From Linanthus parryae (taxonomy: Eukaryota > Streptophyta > Magnoliopsida > Ericales > Polemoniaceae), in the NCBI GenBank assembly GCA_023055425.1, contig JALGPY010000003.1:18783001-18847000 (forward strand): a DNA stretch of 64,000 nucleotides. The letters run 5' to 3'. Under the pieces are notes generated by a model. That model saw only the letters and a program-made list of their open reading frames with translations, ran no database searches and was not told the DNA's origin. The position numbers were made by a program, and so were the translations under genes. This document shows positions 1 through 11,129 of this stretch, piece by piece (position 1 is the stretch's first letter; each line of letters opens with the position of its first letter).

Positions 1-1980
1 TAAGATATGTTCACTTATTTTTTTTAAGTATGTACTTACTTTAGAGAGCCATATTCAGAATACCATGAAAATTGATGTTCTAATGTAACTAAATTAGAAG
101 TTATTCTTTATCGTTGAACGTTTGAATGTATGCTATCTTATTTCAATGCTAGTATAAATAAACAAATAAAGAAACCTATGCACATTCTAAAAAAGTTGAC
201 GTTTCCCTTACTTAGTGAAGAATTACATTATATAAAAATGTAGTTTATGTTTTGTTGTATAATAATTTATCGAGGGACTCACATCTTATCATCGCTCTAG
301 GTCTCCGAAAATCGGCCCTGTGTAGAAGTACATTCTAGAAGTGTATTTTAGACACATGTATTTACATGTTTGTTTACTTTTCCACTTTAATTTGAAATAA
401 TTTTTTAGTATGAAAGTAATAATATGCTAAAAGAGGATAGTTATGGAAAATGGGAGAAATACAATGAGTGAAGACATAATTACTTGAATCGATCCCAGTT
501 CAAATGACTAACACTAATTAATGTAAGTTTGATTCAAAATATGTCATTGTGGAAAGCACATTAGCCTCTTCAGAGCCATTTCTCATGTTGTTAGAGGGCG
601 ATAGCTTAGAGGTTGGAAGACGTTTGGCTCATCAATTAACCGTGAAGACATAATTATTGTGCGGAGTCGCTTGAACCAATTAGTATAAGTTTGTTAACTT
701 AAGAGACTTATATAGCTAATTATTGAGTTTTTATTTATTCATGTAATATGTACATTTATATGTGTATCATATACGTTTTTTTTTTTTTTTTTTTTTTCGC
801 AATGGTTATTATATACTATTTAACCATTGTACTCATACTTTTCATGATTAGTGAAAATGGATGTTATCAGAAAAGTTCTATTCTCAAAAGAAAATCTCAA
901 ACAAAACAGAGTCTTGATAGTTGTATAACTAAACACATGAAGCATAGACGCAGTGGAGGATCAAAAACTATAACCTTCCTTTAGGGGAAACATATCATAG
1001 CTAATTTGTATAGATCAACAAAGAAACCCATGATTGGAAATTCTTTGCAGGCCATTCAATTTTATTTTTCGTTTTCCTGAGGAGATATCCCATCTTGTCA
1101 CCAAAGTCGAAGAGAGAGTAATGGTGTGGGTTCTTACATCCCATAGCCGAACATCTTTTAAAGAGACTAAATATTAAAACAAATATTATGGTTAAATGGA
1201 GTAAAGTGCAATGCTATTGTGAAGCATAGGAAAAAGACTAATCAAACGAAGGGATGTTTGCATAAATTTCTAATTAGTGATGACATGGAACACATATAGA
1301 AGTAGAATCATAAGACATACAAATAGAAAAAGAACTTACAATAATTAGTGCATGGCTTCTTCACAAAAGTGAAGAAGTGGCTCTTCATTTGTCGTTTTAA
1401 AACATTAGTCTTGTCAAAAAGGAAAACGGTGCCTGTGAATGTTCTGTACCAAAGGTCAGACTTGGCTTGGAATATGTTCGGCAAAACTCAAATGCCTGAT
1501 GGTGCCCTTGTATCTCATATTATGTACTCCAAAGCTGCCTTCTGGTAATGGAACTAAGAAAATTTCCTTTATGAATTTATGGGACTGTGAAGTTCTTTTC
1601 TTTCAAATGCCTGATGGTGTTTGACATGCATTTCTTTTATTAGTTCATTGGAAAGAGAATTTTTATTCATTGGACACAAAAGAATTTTGAATCTATCAAT
1701 TGAGTACATTAACACATTCATTGAATCAAACATATTGTGCATAGGAAGATTAAAAAAAAAATAGTAAAAACTCTTTTTCCAATATGTAGAGGAAGGAAAA
1801 GTTTGATTCAATGTATTACACTAAATGCTATTGACAATTAGGATGGCACATATGGCAAAGATCCATGTTGGCAACATTTGATTGGCTTGCTTATGCCAAT
1901 TGTTTGCCACTTGGAAAAATAACATGACACATGTCATGCATAAAAAGTTTCTCACATCCTACGTGGCGAAAGAAGAAGCC
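1..1980. other. AT-rich intergenic DNA, no gene recognised
   Basis: I see no convincing gene. The longest open frames are under 81 codons and resemble nothing known. There is a T run near 778-797. A 16-bp phrase, TCAAATGCCTGATGGTG, occurs near 1487 and again near 1605. A degenerate direct repeat (GAAGACATAATTA...) occurs near 472 and 644. These look like decayed repeats. Confidence 0.5.
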
Positions 1981-1992
1981 AATTCCCTTGCT

Positions 1993-2010
1993 TTTATATA
2001 TATATATAAA
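1993..2010 (+). promoter_or_regulatory. TATA-rich tract before F-box pseudogene 1
   Basis: An alternating TA tract ending in TATAAA lies about 135 bases before the ATG at 2145. It is placed as expected for the core promoter of the F-box gene. The spacing leaves a leader of roughly 100 bases. The evidence is sequence and position only. Confidence 0.4.
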
Positions 2011-2144
2011 GATTGTTAGAGAGGCAGTATCGTGCAACGTGGAAAATCTCAGTGGCTCTTATTCAAATAATCCTAACCCTAGCTATATATAGCCGTCCTC
2101 ACTCTTGATTGATCAAGTCTAGAGAACCCGAAGAATTCCTAGCT

Positions 2145-3292
2145 ATGCAATCATGGAAGAGGAACAAGGTCACCGGGAAAACATCCGGTGAAAGTTTTTC
2201 ATATGTTCCGGAGGAGATCATCCTCAAGATCCTCCCGAACCTGCCGGTGCAGTCAAAGTTACGATTCAGGTGCGTTTCTAAACAATGGCATAGTTTGATT
2301 TCAGAATTAAAAACCCATCGATAGAAAATTTTGGTGAAGTGTTTTTCAATCTATGGAGAAGTTTTTCTTCAATCCATAGACCAAACCACCCGTGTCGAGA
2401 ACATGAAAGTACCATGGAACTTTTATCAAGTCTCAGTCCATAGCTCTTGTAACGGGTTAGTGCTTATTGGGACGTCTCTTCAATTGTACCTGTGGAACCC
2501 TACAACTCGCTACTATAAAAAAATAGCTCCCGTCAACCCAAGAAACGGCTATTATGTTCGTTGGATAGCCGGGCTTTGCTATGACTCGAATAACAATGAC
2601 TACAAGATTGTAATGGCCATTTATCCCGAAAATCAGTTTAGTGGTTTCATAGATGTGTTTGTGGCTAGTTGCCGAAGAAAATCTTGGTCCCCAGTGTTGT
2701 TTCCATATAAAGATTTAATTTTTTCAGGTCCTGTGTTGCACAACTTCTCACACTGGGTTGTGGCCGACAACCGCAGTTATTCAATAATAATTTATTTTGA
2801 CCCTGTGAATAACAAATTCTTGGAGTTACCCATGCCTGTTTGTTACAGAGGAACGAGAGATACAATACTTAATTTGGGGGTGTTAGGTGGATGCGTTTGT
2901 ATTACTCGTAAGGAACCATTTGGGCTGGAAGTAATGCAAATGATCAATACAGAGTCAAAGATTCGTGGTCAAAACTATTCAAAGTTAAGGGTATTGCGGG
3001 TCGGCTTGTGCCGTACTTTTATGCCTATGACGAGGCATTGGTGATCGGGGTTACGCGAAGTCGTGTTTCTCAGAATGAAATTGTTGCATATGATGTTAAT
3101 GGAAGCATAAAAACTCATATTATACAGTTAGACTACAGCCAGGATGTTGTTGTATATGAAGAATCATTTGTCAGACCCTTTGGGTGTGCTTTGGATGGGG
3201 ATGCCCTGGGAAGTAGCGATGAAGATGATGATGAGAAATATGAAGATAGTGACGATGAAGACTTCCAATCATTAGAGCAGAAATTTCACTAG
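2145..3292 (+). pseudogene. F-box/FBA protein, broken (pseudogene 1)
   Basis: F-box proteins recruit substrates to SCF ubiquitin ligases through SKP1. Here the F-box runs from about residue 14 to 55 (YVPEEIILKILPNLPV... FRCVSKQWHSLI). FBA-type repeats follow: LYLWNPTTRYYKKI, GLCYDSNNNDYKIV, YFDPVNNKFLELPMP and LGVLGGCVCITR. The start is the ATG at 2145. A nonsense codon TAG at 2322-2324 replaces what is probably CAG, and the same frame continues after it. A frameshift near 2950-2970 moves the C-terminal part to another frame, which runs to an acidic tail (SSDEDDDEKYEDSDDEDF) ending at 3292. The intact paralogue at 9624 lines up across both breaks. It is most likely a dead gene. An intron at the TAG is not supported because homology continues directly through it. 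Confidence 0.85.
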
Positions 3293-3831
3293 CCAAGCTT
3301 GCATATATGGCAAACACTTGATTTTTCATTAATTTTTACTTCATTCTAGCTGTTGCCTGAAATATTGAATTAGGCCACTCCTACAAGTGAGAATCTATGA
3401 ATAGGGCATGTTTATACTGGATGTTTGTTAAGACTTTGTTTGCAGATTATCAGCGGGAATCCCCGCAAATTAATATGCAGTAATTATTTTTAGTATTATT
3501 TCATAAAGCCTTCTAGTTTTATTTTAAGGTTAATCTCTTCTTTGCATTCTCCCAGTTCATACCCTTGACATTGGTGTTATGGCTTCTGAAATTACACTCT
3601 AAGACGGTCCTATTGATGTACAACCTTCTATATGGCGTTGTTGATTTTTTTATTTTTTTATTTTTTTATATTTTTTTTTTCACTTTGGGTCTGCTGTGTT
3701 CATTGTAAAAACATTATCTTGCAAGGCCCATGATCATTTATTATTGCGTTTATCTCCCTTAGACCTTTTAATTGCCACAACTCAGCCTTGGCATCCATGT
3801 TAGCGCCATCACTTTATTGACTCGGGAATTT
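3293..3831. other. 3' flank of F-box pseudogene 1, T-rich repeat
   Basis: I see no gene here. A T-rich low-complexity stretch (TTTTTTTA repeats) occupies about 3643-3681. The rest is unremarkable AT-rich sequence. Confidence 0.5.
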
Positions 3832-5128
3832 CATTTTTTTTAAATGGATATTTTAAGGCATTACAATGTCTCTAAGAAACACATGAGAAAACAAAAGCGA
3901 CGCTGGATTCACATTGTCTAGGTAGCCTTCCGGGCAAGGACTAAGCCCCTCTGTTGGTCTCCCTTTTCTCATGCTTTATCTAGAACTCAGTGAAGCTAGA
4001 GGCTTTACCCTGCTGTTATTGAGGATTGGTTCCCAATGTGAGTTGCACAAAGGTTTAGAAGCAACATAAATGCAATTCATAAGCAAATTTCCATCTAGAT
4101 ATAAAAGCCAATGCTTCAGCGGCAAGATGGAAGCTAGAGGAAGCGTTGAAACTGAAGCTATCAATATAGTAGTAGTTTTCCAAGCTGCATCAATATGATG
4201 TTTATCCCAGGTTGGAGGAGGCTTTGTCCAACTTACCAGAGTAAGCTCCTTGCCAGGTTTAGAGTTGTTGTTGTCACTATCAAACAACCAGTTATAGATC
4301 TCTTTTATAGTACGTTTTGTCAGCCTTAATGTGATAAGAGATTTGGTTGAGTTTCTGAAAACCATGTCTTGCCTTCTCTTACAAACTCTTGAGCAGACAA
4401 ACATTAAGGGAGTTTCCCATGGACTCTTGGAGTTTAGTAAACATTGGTTCTACAGAAGTAGTCGTGGGATGTTATACAAAAAAGTTTATCTGAGTGATAA
4501 CTTCTTGTTGGGTCTGATTTGCAATCAAAGTCGGCAAACAACCTATGGGGCGGTGAATGGTCCAAGTTGTTTCCTTGTTTTTAGTAACTCAACTGCCTAC
4601 ATTTATAATAAGATTTTCAGCAATATGATTAGCATTTGTTCAGTGGAACATATTCTCAAGCTCTATGCAATATGAAATAGTAATGACATGGCAAAATTTC
4701 AAGTTCATATTCAAATTGATACAAGTAAAAACAGAAAGAGTTTCAGTAAGGAGGGGGAAGAGGCCACTGTACTACAGCAGAAACCTGCAATCCAAAGTGA
4801 TTCTCTATTTCTAATGTGGCCTCCAATACCCTGCTTGGTAGGATTTCAGGCACCATCAACCTTCAACCATAACCCTCTTGAGGTCTAGGATAAGTTCACC
4901 TTGGTACTATTAATATCCATGTAGAAGAGCTTGTTTTATATATCCTGCTTAACCCTTTAGGCAAGAGTGGAGATCTACCAAATGGAAGTAACATTTCTAA
5001 ACACCAAATGCTTTATCCTATTACAGATATGCCAACAAGAAAAGAAGATGGTTGTTTGCCATTGGCTCTTCTAGTTCAAAATAGGAGAGCAATTCTTACA
5101 TATCCAAATAATGAAGGGGAAAGGTGAT
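3832..5128 (-). mobile_element. LINE (L1-type) 3' fragment
   Basis: Read on the minus strand, this holds the end of a plant L1-type LINE. About 4870-5128 carries the zinc-finger/RVT-like stretch (CWHI...VFRN, typical of the region after RT). About 3976-4404 carries the RNase H domain. A poly-T at 3833-3841, the plus-strand image of a poly-A tail, marks its 3' end. The part from 4868 to 5125 is clearly the same family as 49676-49955. RT and the 5' part are missing. The gypsy relic H abuts the upstream edge and may have cut it. Confidence 0.7.
3976..4404 (-). pseudogene. LINE RNase H domain (decayed)
   Basis: The 142-codon frame contains VSWTKPPPTWDKHHIDAAW, which matches the opening of the RVT_3 RNase H domain of plant LINEs (W-PPP-G-K-N-D-GA). 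LDGNLLMNCIYVASKPLCNSHWEPILN matches its later helix/strand region. The usual DGA is DAA here, and alignment with a normal domain needs frame changes. It is part of the surrounding LINE fragment and not a host gene. Confidence 0.6.
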
Positions 5129-5129
5129 G

Positions 5130-5680
5130 CCGAATGTAATTGGGGCTTGTGATCAAGGAATAAAAGCAAAGAACAGCACGGAAAAACATACAAACCAAGA
5201 GAAAGCGTCGATAGGGTTCGAAATAATTCAATAATCTCAATATTGTCGAATTTTGCCCATAAACCGGACTTATATACCCAAAATCCTAATTTATGCCAAA
5301 AGCGGAAAATCTTCGAAATTAGCCCAAAGCATGGCTTTACTGAAACAAACATGCATATAAGTTCGAACCAAAATCGGGTTAAATTGAAGTTCCTAATCAG
5401 CAAATGAGATATATTTCAAAAATTGTAAAAAGTAACCAAAATCTATCGTAACGTTAGTCAAACAGCTGAATTTGGGGATGAAGTGCATTTCGTCGAGAGC
5501 TTTCAGGATTGGGGTCGCAGTCGTCATTCTGACACCCGCAGTCAAAGCCATGGCCATACAACATGATTGCCCAGAATGATGCAACCACATATGTCCCTTG
5601 TCCTTACGTTCCAAAACATTGCAGGTAAGAGGCAAATTAGTCGTATTTTTGCTTAATCTTAATTATCCGCTACTACATCA
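5130..5680 (-). repeat. LTR of element H (3' LTR in element orientation)
   Basis: It matches 7422-7967 at many points, including CTGAATTTGGGGATGAAGTG against GTGGAATTTAGGGATGAAGTG followed by TCGTCGAGAGCTTT. The leader phrases (AGGGTTC...AATAATCTCAA) match too. Divergence is high, so the element is old. Boundaries are good to about 20 bases. Confidence 0.6.
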
Positions 5681-5782
5681 GTCTCCCGAGTTGGAAAGAA
5701 CTCGTCGTCGAGTACACATCACTTCCTTAAGAATCCGTAAAGCAAGGAGTGAGGTGTTTCAGATGGAACACTTCAAATGTCT

Positions 5783-6673
5783 TTAGGTGACACGGAAGGC
5801 AAGCATATAAAAAATTTCATTGATTTTCTGCACAATCTCACAAGGACCTTTCTTCATATCCTTTAACTTACTGTACTCGCCAACATGAAAATTATCACGA
5901 TTCAATACAACCCATATATAATAACCAAAATCAAGTAGTAACTCACGATCATGTTTGTCCACCCGTGCCTTGTACTTTTTGCTTCTCTCTGAAATATTGG
6001 TCTGCACTTCGTCATGAATAGCTCTCAAATACTCTTCCATCTCCTGGGCCGTAGGATAATGTAGCCCACACGCGAAATAGGGGCTAATGTCAGCACCCTT
6101 GATGAATTTTGACCATTGACAGTATGAAATGAAATCAAGCTAGTGGTCCTACTCGTCGACCTGTTATAGGCAAGCTCTGATTGACGAAGATACATGTCCC
6201 ACTTCTTCGGTTTAGATGCTGCCATACATCGGAGAAGGTTGCCCAAACTCCGATTCACCACCTCTTTGTCTATTGATGATAGGCGTTATTGAAGCTCAAC
6301 TGAGTTCCTAGCTTCATCCATGAAGTCTTGCAGAACTTTGCCGTGAACTTTGTGTCACGGTCCAAGTTGATGGGACGAGGAACTCCATGCAAACGCACAA
6401 TCTCCCTGAAGTAAAGGTAAGCAGTTTGCACCACATCCATTGTCTTCCTTCGTGTTACAAAATGCGCAATCTTAAAAAACATGTCAAAAATTAAAAGGAT
6501 AGAAGTTTCCGCCCTTTGCGTGCGGGGTAAGCCAGATACGAAATCCATGCTAAGATCAAACTATATAGCTTCAAGAACATGTAACAGAGTATAATCACCT
6601 GAATTGGTGAGCACTCCCTTGCAACGCTGGCACACATAACATCGATCCACATACCGGGATCACCACTCAACAT
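5783..6673 (-). pseudogene. Gypsy integrase remnant of element H
   Basis: On the minus strand the order is a zinc-binding CVCQRC-like stretch (near 6640), the catalytic core start (MDFVSGLPRTQ), an LDRDTKF motif with the second core Asp, and then NRSLGNLLRCM. The C-terminal part is YKARVDKHDRELLLDFG. At least three frame changes and stops split it. It would have joined element DNA to target DNA. It is not functional now. Confidence 0.75.
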
Positions 6674-6753
6674 TAGCGAGTTAAAAGCAGAGCGACAAGA
6701 ACGAATGTATTATCACGACCAAAATTCCCTTCTTTGTGGAGCTCACTGATTAT

Positions 6754-7344
6754 CTACTGTTGCAATGAACAATTTGGAATGCACAACCGCTTCCCCCCAA
6801 ATAGATAACCATTATGCGAAAAAAACTCATGGCGTTGGACGTCAATTACCCCAGTGAGTATCCTCCCAAAACAAGGACGAGCCTCATATATGTCTAGGAA
6901 TGCCTCAAATCCTACCACTTGGCTGCCCATGCTGGTGAGAAGCATGTTATGGAAACTTAAAGAATCTGCCACGCGGTTGACGCTACATCGTTGGTGCTTC
7001 AGTGCGAAGGTGAATTCCCACAAATATGGCGCCCTCTTGGCATGACGCCTACTCAATTTGTGTTGTCCATAAATGTATTTCAGGGCCTCATAATTAATTA
7101 ACATAATAAACTCCTTATCATACTTAAGCCAATGCTTCAAAGACTGAACTTTTGCGAAAAACTCCATATCACAATTGGAATAATTATTTTTGGACCCAGA
7201 CAGCATCTCACTACAGAACGCAATCGGACGTCCTGACTGACTAAGAACACCTACAATGACATGTGATGCGACACTTTTAACTTCTAGCACATTTTCCAAA
7301 TCGAGGAGTGCAAGAACTGGTGCAACATTCATCCTTTTCTTCAC
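6754..7344 (-). pseudogene. Gypsy RNase H remnant of element H
   Basis: A 196-codon open frame shows RNase H landmarks of Ty3/gypsy pol: VGVLSQSGRPIAFCSEMLSG, NYSNCDMEFFAKVQSLKHW, LINYEALKYI and NRVADSLS. The usual D in the 'TDH' block is N here. It follows a missing RT domain and precedes the integrase in element order. Confidence 0.75.
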
Positions 7345-7421
7345 TTGCTCATAATTGACTCATCCTCATTATACCACTTGAAATCACGCCCCTCCAGACA
7401 CTTAGTGACAGGTTCCAACCT

Positions 7422-7967
7422 AACGTCGAATATAATTGAGGCGCGTAATTAAGAAGCAGAAGAATGAAACGGAAGGCACAAACCAAAAGAAAACGTCTCT
7501 AGGGTTCAACATAATTCAATAATCTCAAAGTTGTCGAATCATGTACACAAGCCGGATAGATATAGCCAAAACCCTAATTTAGGACAAAAGAGGCAATATC
7601 CTGAAATGGGAATAAAATATTTGCATTTTGAACGAAACATGCAAGAGAAAATTTTACCCAAAGCGGGTTAAAATTCAGGTCCGTATTAGCAAACAAAATA
7701 GTACTAAAATAGTATAAAATAACTAAAATTGATCATAAGACTGGATAAATAGTGGAATTTAGGGATGAAGTGCTTCTCGTCGAGAGCTTTTTGAAATGCA
7801 GTCGAAGACGTCGTTTAAACACACGCAACCAAATTTATTGCCAAAACAGCGCGACAATCCTATATGCTATAATCACTTCCCTCCCTTGCGTTAATCTTCT
7901 ATATCAATGTGTTTATGCACTAAACTAGTCGCGTCTAATAGTGCTGCTTCCTATGTATCATCCATTC
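7422..7967 (-). repeat. LTR of element H (5' LTR in element orientation)
   Basis: This is the partner of the repeat at 5130-5680, with shared phrases in the same order. In element orientation (minus strand) it is the upstream LTR. Several indels and many substitutions separate the pair. Confidence 0.6.
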
Positions 7968-8575
7968 CTGCATAACCATGCTGATTTAAAAACATCAAAG
8001 GATGACAGTCAATCAAGCTCCATAAATTGCCTAGCAATCTGTAGGTTATTGAAAAGGTGATCGAAGGTTTCCTCCGAGAGGCCATTTATTCATAATGTTT
8101 TTTTGGTTAGTGGATGAGACCCATGAACATTTATTCATGCGTTGCCCTACAACTGTAAATATCTTAATGCTCTTTCTGGCTATTAGTTTCTGCAATTTGT
8201 TCAAAGTTTTGTTCCCGAAGGTAATATGAAGCTTGGAAGGAGTAGAGAAGATGTTTCTACATGCATAGGTACATCTAAATGAATCGCAACAATTGGGTAT
8301 TCAAAAATCCAAAAGATCGTCCAGAAATTTTGTGAGAGAAAATCAAAAGTTACCTAGCTGCTTGGGATTATGCGCGATCTCTCTCGCCTAAAAGGCCGAA
8401 AGATGCAAGTAGCACCCAATCGGAGATCTGCAAATCACCGCCGTCTGGATGGTTTTGTGTCAGTACGGATGAAGCTTGGGTGGCAGACTTGAAAGATGGC
8501 GCATGCTGCGTTGTCATCAGAGACGAAAGAGAGTTTAGGGAGGTTTTGTTTGTCTATATCAGTCTTACCAAAAAT
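7968..8575. other. Unassigned spacer with a tiny LINE relic
   Basis: No gene is seen. On the plus strand around 8110-8160, DETHEHLFMRCP matches the C-terminal zinc-finger phrase (ET-EHLFF-CP) of plant LINE reverse-transcriptase ORFs. This suggests a small LINE relic in the opposite orientation to the one at 3832-5128. Confidence 0.35.
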
Positions 8576-8583
8576 AATATAGC

Positions 8584-9311
8584 TAGGGATGGCAACGGGT
8601 CGGATCTGGATCGGATCAGGGACTTCCCGATCCAGATTCGACCAGGAGAAATGGGATCCAGATCCGTTCGGTTCATCACCGAAATGGGATCGGATTGGAA
8701 CGGGTTTCATTCAGCGGGTCCAAACCCGATCTGTAGATCCATTTAGTACGTGGTCGGATCGGATTCGGGTCGGATCAGGCTCATATTTGCAATAAAATAC
8801 AAAAAATAATATAAAAACTAGACACTATTTGATACGCTAAAACAAGTTTGTAAGTTACGGAGCCTAAAATACAAAAAAAATGGCTTTGTAGGTTGGAGTT
8901 ACTAGTGTATTCTTTTTGGAAGTGTAACTTCTCCCACTTGCCACAAAAGACTGATCAATCGATTAATCAGCAAGCCCGCGCATAGAATCGCCAATATTTT
9001 TCTGGGCACCTCGACGATTCCACTTGGTTTCTTTGTTCTAGGGTTTTTCTCCGATCAGAAACCTCAAGGTCGCCTCCAATGGCTTCCAGTTCGTACAGAG
9101 GCGGTGATTTCTACGGTGCTGCTATAGGGGTATATTCATAGAGCACACATAGTCGGATTGGATCGGGTCGGAATCCGGTGAATCTGCCCTCCGATCCAAA
9201 TCTGATCGGGTCTGGCTTTCCGGATCAAAATCCGATCCATTTTCAATTGGATCGGATGGCTCAGAAGATCGCTCAGATCTCAGATCGAAACGGACCATAT
9301 AGTCATTCCTA
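8584..9311. mobile_element. Non-autonomous hAT-type element
   Basis: The left end is TAGGGATGGCAACGGGTC and the right end, reversed, is TAGGAATGACTATATGGTCC. These are imperfect terminal inverted repeats of the plant hAT style. The flanking 8-mers AATATAGC (8576-8583) and AATGCAGC (9312-9319) match at 6 of 8 positions, as expected for an old 8-bp hAT duplication. Subterminal regions are dense in GGATC/GATCC words on both sides, typical of transposase binding zones. It has no transposase ORF. Confidence 0.75.
8985..9141 (+). other. Captured gene 5' end inside the hAT element
   Basis: Between the GGATC-rich ends lies a different kind of sequence. It looks like a plant 5' UTR (TTGTTCTAGGGTTTTTCTCCGA) followed by an ATG at 9079 in good context. 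The frame starts MASSSYRGGDFYGAA and runs into element sequence, stopping at 9139-9141. This looks like a first-exon fragment taken from a host gene. I do not recognise the donor. Confidence 0.45.
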
Positions 9312-9442
9312 AATGCAGCTCATCATTTTGCTACATACGGTTTGGGCCCACATGCCCATGGATTTGTTAAACCATCAAACCCAATGGGCCAGTACGGTCT
9401 TTTTAAAAGAGGTATGTATTAGGCTAGCTTGTCCAAGTTTGT

Positions 9443-9483
9443 TTTGTTTTGTTTTGTTTTTTTTTTTTTTTGTTTTTTTTTTG
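9443..9483. repeat. GTTTT/T-rich simple repeat
   Basis: Repeated TTTTG units followed by long T runs. It lies about 140 bases before the intact F-box gene and has no coding content. Confidence 0.8.
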
Positions 9484-9623
9484 AGAAGCTTGTCCCAGTT
9501 TCTATCTAATAAAAGAAAGTTTATTCTAAACGAAAAAGAAAAAATAATATTTCACAGATTATTTAAATAGAATGAGTCGGACGATGCCAAACCCTAAGTA
9601 TACCTACAGCACATGAAGGAACG

Positions 9624-10934
9624 ATGGGGACGGAGGCAATAGCAACAAAATACGTACCGGAAGAGATCGTCGTCAGTATCCTCTCGGAACTCACAGTAAA
9701 GACCCTTTCACGATTTAAGTGTGTTTCCAAACAATGGCATCGTCAGATTTGCGAGATTATTGATGGTAGACCTAGAAGGCAACGACTCATTGTGAAGTCA
9801 ATTCCAAGCAATGGACGTGGACGACGACGACGAACACTCTTTCAGACAATGGACCCAAACACGCGACGGCTCGAGAACATGGATATACCATGGGAAACTC
9901 CTCTATATGTCCAGATCTACTGTTCCTGCGACGGGTTGCTGCTTGTCGGGTATGTTGATGACTTGTTCTTGTGGAATCCATTGACCCGCTACTGCGAGAA
10001 AATATTTTCTTATTTTAAACTAAGCCAAAAAGGCATGACTGTAGGAGGACTTTGCTTCGATTCGTTCAATAATGAGTACAAGGTTGTCCTAGCTATAAAA
10101 CAAGAATCTCCTGGGCATGGTGGTGGTGTTGTAGTAGTCAGCAGTCTTAGGCGCAAATCATGGACGCACATTCAGTTCCCTTACACACCTGTATTGGTCA
10201 GCTCGGGGCCGGTGTTGAATAATCGTATCCATTGGCTTGCCTCTATGGGGGGTTTTATGTCACCTCAAGCAATTATTTATTTTGAAACAAAGACTAATAG
10301 CTTCTTGGAATTGCCCATGCCTCGCCCCAGAGAAGCGGAATGCGATGCTATACGAGGGTTGGGAGTTTTAGGTGGATGCCTTTGTATGACCCGTTCGGAA
10401 AGATTTTATGGGGATGCTGTTGCGGAGGTATTAGTCATGAAGGAATATGGTGTGAAGGAATCATGGACGGTTCTCTTCCGAACCAGCAGCGTTCATATTT
10501 ATGGTGAATTAGTACCATTATTTTATATTGGTAAAAATAAGAGAGAAGTTTTGATGAGGGTTAGAGAAGAGTACGATAGGGAGAAAATTATTGTGTACGA
10601 CATTACTAGCAATAACTGGACTGAGATGGTAAGTATGCCGCATTGGGACTGTGATGGTATGGCATACGAGGAAACATCAATAACACCTGTTGGATGCGAC
10701 TGGGAAGAGTTAGAGTCAAGAGGTAAAGCTTTTTATAAAGAGAGATACTCTCCGAAGAACATAACAACTTGGGGAAGAGATGGACATGGTTGTTGGTCTG
10801 ATGTTAAGACAGAGCGAGAAGACCCTGTCGAGTTTGAGAAGTACCTATGCTATTTTGAAGAAGACGAAGAAGAAGGATGGGAAGTGTGTAGGAGAAGGAA
10901 GGGCAAGAAGAAGGCATCTAAATGTCCATCGTAA
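9624..10934 (+). CDS. F-box protein with FBA domain (intact, 436 aa)
   Basis: This is the only intact F-box gene in the window. Residues about 8-50 form the F-box (KYVPEEIVVSILSEL... FKCVSKQWHRQIC), which binds SKP1 in SCF ubiquitin ligases. Residues about 95-340 show FBA-type blades: LFLWNPLTRYCEKI, GLCFDSFNNEYKVV, LRRKSWTHIQFPY, YFETKTNSFLELPMP, LGVLGGCLCMTR and KESWTVLF. The FBA region is taken to select the substrate, which is unknown. The C-terminus is acidic and then basic (EEDEEEGWEV, RRRKGKKKASK). The length is usual for the family and there is no intron. The start ATG at 9624 sits just before the F-box. An ATTTAAATAG stretch near 9558 may serve as TATA box. It is paralogous to the dead copies at 2145 and 11130. 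Confidence 0.9.
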   Translation: MGTEAIATKYVPEEIVVSILSELTVKTLSRFKCVSKQWHRQICEIIDGRPRRQRLIVKSIPSNGRGRRRRTLFQTMDPNTRRLENMDIPWETPLYVQIYCSCDGLLLVGYVDDLFLWNPLTRYCEKIFSYFKLSQKGMTVGGLCFDSFNNEYKVVLAIKQESPGHGGGVVVVSSLRRKSWTHIQFPYTPVLVSSGPVLNNRIHWLASMGGFMSPQAIIYFETKTNSFLELPMPRPREAECDAIRGLGVLGGCLCMTRSERFYGDAVAEVLVMKEYGVKESWTVLFRTSSVHIYGELVPLFYIGKNKREVLMRVREEYDREKIIVYDITSNNWTEMVSMPHWDCDGMAYEETSITPVGCDWEELESRGKAFYKERYSPKNITTWGRDGHGCWSDVKTEREDPVEFEKYLCYFEEDEEEGWEVCRRRKGKKKASKCPS

Positions 10935-11129
10935 TTAGCAGTACCATTATGCCACAAAGTATCAACAACCTATTAAAGTGTTTTCTCAGGATAAGTTTCT
11001 TCGACAGGGTATTAGCCATTTTTTAATGTTTTTATACAATATCTTCTCAGTTTATTTTCTTTCAGTTGTCCAATACAATTTATTTTGATTCCAATTCATT
11101 TGTGGATCACTATAGAGATGAAGGGTTTG

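Larger units (their letters stand above)
5130..7967 (-). mobile_element. Short degraded Ty3/gypsy element H (chromovirus-like)
   Basis: Two diverged direct repeats (about 5130-5680 and 7422-7967) flank a minus-strand pol remnant with RNase H and integrase. Gag, protease and RT are absent, so the internal region is only about 1.7 kb. I saw no clean primer site or target-site duplication, so the edges are approximate. The integrase phrasing (MDFVSGLPRTQ, VRLHGVPRPINLDRDTKF) is that of chromoviruses. Confidence 0.7.

Noticed and set aside
748..984. Small protein gene (78 codons)
   Set aside because: It begins in a homopolymer T tract that encodes a run of Phe, has no homology, and its composition is that of AT-rich spacer.
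2322..2324. An intron around the TAG in F-box pseudogene 1
   Set aside because: Homology to the paralogues continues without a gap through the TAG in the same frame, so it is a point nonsense change.
9443..9483. LINE or SINE tail before the F-box gene
   Set aside because: T-rich GTTTT repeats without any element body or target duplication that I can see, so a simple repeat is the safer call.
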